Assembly: GCA_963823675.1 (NCBI GenBank)
Contig: CAWGMT010000011.1
Coordinates: 868,001-932,000, forward strand
Direction of reading: 5' to 3'
Length of the DNA stretch: 64,000 bases
Origin: CAWGMT01 sp963823675
GTDB taxonomy: Bacteria; Planctomycetota; Planctomycetia; Isosphaerales; Isosphaeraceae
Shown: one piece after another, positions 63,672-64,000 of the stretch
How positions within the stretch are numbered: the stretch's first letter is position 1
Layout of the letters: the number at the start of each line of letters is the position of its first letter
The notes under the pieces: generated by a model
What the model saw: the letters and a program-made list of their open reading frames with translations, nothing else
Told to the model about the DNA's origin: nothing
Databases searched by the model: none
Made by a program: the position numbers and the translations under genes

Positions 63672-64000
63672 TCACGACAAGCTTTGCGAGATCGTCTCAA
63701 TCGCCGGCGGATGCACCAGGCCGAAGCAGGCATCGGCACGCGCACCGCTGACATGCAGGCCAACGAACCCGCCGGCGACGAGCTCTCGGGAGACGTTGGG
63801 CAGCCGGCGCATCGACAGGAAGCCGACGCAATCGGCTCCCCATTCGAGCAAAGGCGCCAGGCGATCGGGAATCGAGATCACGTGGCGCGGCCGGCCAGTG
63901 ATGGCCGCCACGATACGGGCCATGTCGGGATAACTCAGGTAGGGGCCCACGATCGCATAACGCTCGCCCTCGCCGCCGGAAATCAAAGCCCGGCGATGGG
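63672..64000 (-). CDS. NAD(P)-dependent epimerase/SDR family protein, C-terminal part (partial at right edge)
   Basis: An open frame enters from the right edge and ends at 63672. The residues GERYAIVGPYLSYPDMARIV and AAITGRPRHVISIPDRLAPL are the C-terminal substrate-binding part of extended SDR enzymes of the dihydroflavonol-reductase/epimerase type. The Rossmann half lies outside the window. There is no start codon in view; the frame is open to the edge. Convergent with the DGR cluster. Confidence 0.75.
   Translation of the reverse strand, partial: HRRALISGGEGERYAIVGPYLSYPDMARIVAAITGRPRHVISIPDRLAPLLEWGADCVGFLSMRRLPNVSRELVAGGFVGLHVSGARADACFGLVHPPAIETISQSLS

Overview
The window looks like chromosomal DNA of a planctomycete, most likely of the Isosphaeraceae type. 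This is an inference from several lines: high GC; an N-terminal LExRxLLS-type motif on a secreted protease; serine/threonine kinases fused to WD40 repeats or formylglycine-generating-enzyme-like (FGE-like) domains; an ECF sigma factor next to such a kinase; a sigma factor fused to a protease; a DUF4058 protein; and three Uma2-family nucleases. Several palindromic repeat families lie between genes.

Layout. 0-4.5 kb: the end of a membrane kinase with an FGE-like domain, then two copies of a REP-associated transposase (RAYT) module, one intact and one with its catalytic core deleted, embedded in tandem REP arrays. 4.9-13.7 kb: small hypothetical protein, sugar-nucleotide reductase, inorganic pyrophosphatase, sedolisin-like protease, sigma factor/S41 protease fusion, an uncharacterised two-gene cassette bounded by 107-bp direct repeats, and an MBL-fold hydrolase. 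13.9-20.5 kb: PfkB-like kinase, membrane sulfatase-like protein, DUF4058 pseudogene and two planctomycete hypothetical proteins. 20.9-24.6 kb: a complete IS4-type insertion sequence with 11-bp target duplications beside a frameshifted IS110-type transposase. 24.7-34.6 kb: a hypothetical protein, then an island bounded by tmRNA-3'-end-like direct repeats that holds an ECF sigma factor, a kinase with 17 WD40 repeats and a possible peptidase/partner pair. 35.0-45.1 kb: two helix-turn-helix/PTS-EIIA proteins leading into a hyfBCEFG-I-like membrane complex that lacks the NiFe ligands and the NuoB-type cluster ligands, facing a beta-carbonic anhydrase. 45.3-57.5 kb: pdxA, Uma2 nucleases, a B12-binding radical SAM protein, two large membrane proteins, orphan antitoxins and an amidohydrolase.

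The most exciting region is 57.9-62.9 kb: a diversity-generating retroelement (DGR). It has a reverse transcriptase (61724-62737), an HRDC accessory protein (61252-61749), a template repeat (62736-62866) and a variable repeat (60932-61062). The variable repeat is the C-terminus of a TIR domain-Ser/Thr kinase-transmembrane-FGE-like receptor. Across 39 aligned codons, 15 template adenines differ in the variable repeat and only one non-adenine base differs. A degraded second template-like sequence lies about 0.8 kb downstream. The element therefore appears to diversify the ligand-facing domain of a transmembrane TIR-kinase.

Many long genes carry a single-base frameshift. In at least four cases restoring one base in a short C or G run repairs the frame, so part of the apparent decay is probably uncorrected sequencing error. 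Genes called as frameshifted should be read with that in mind.
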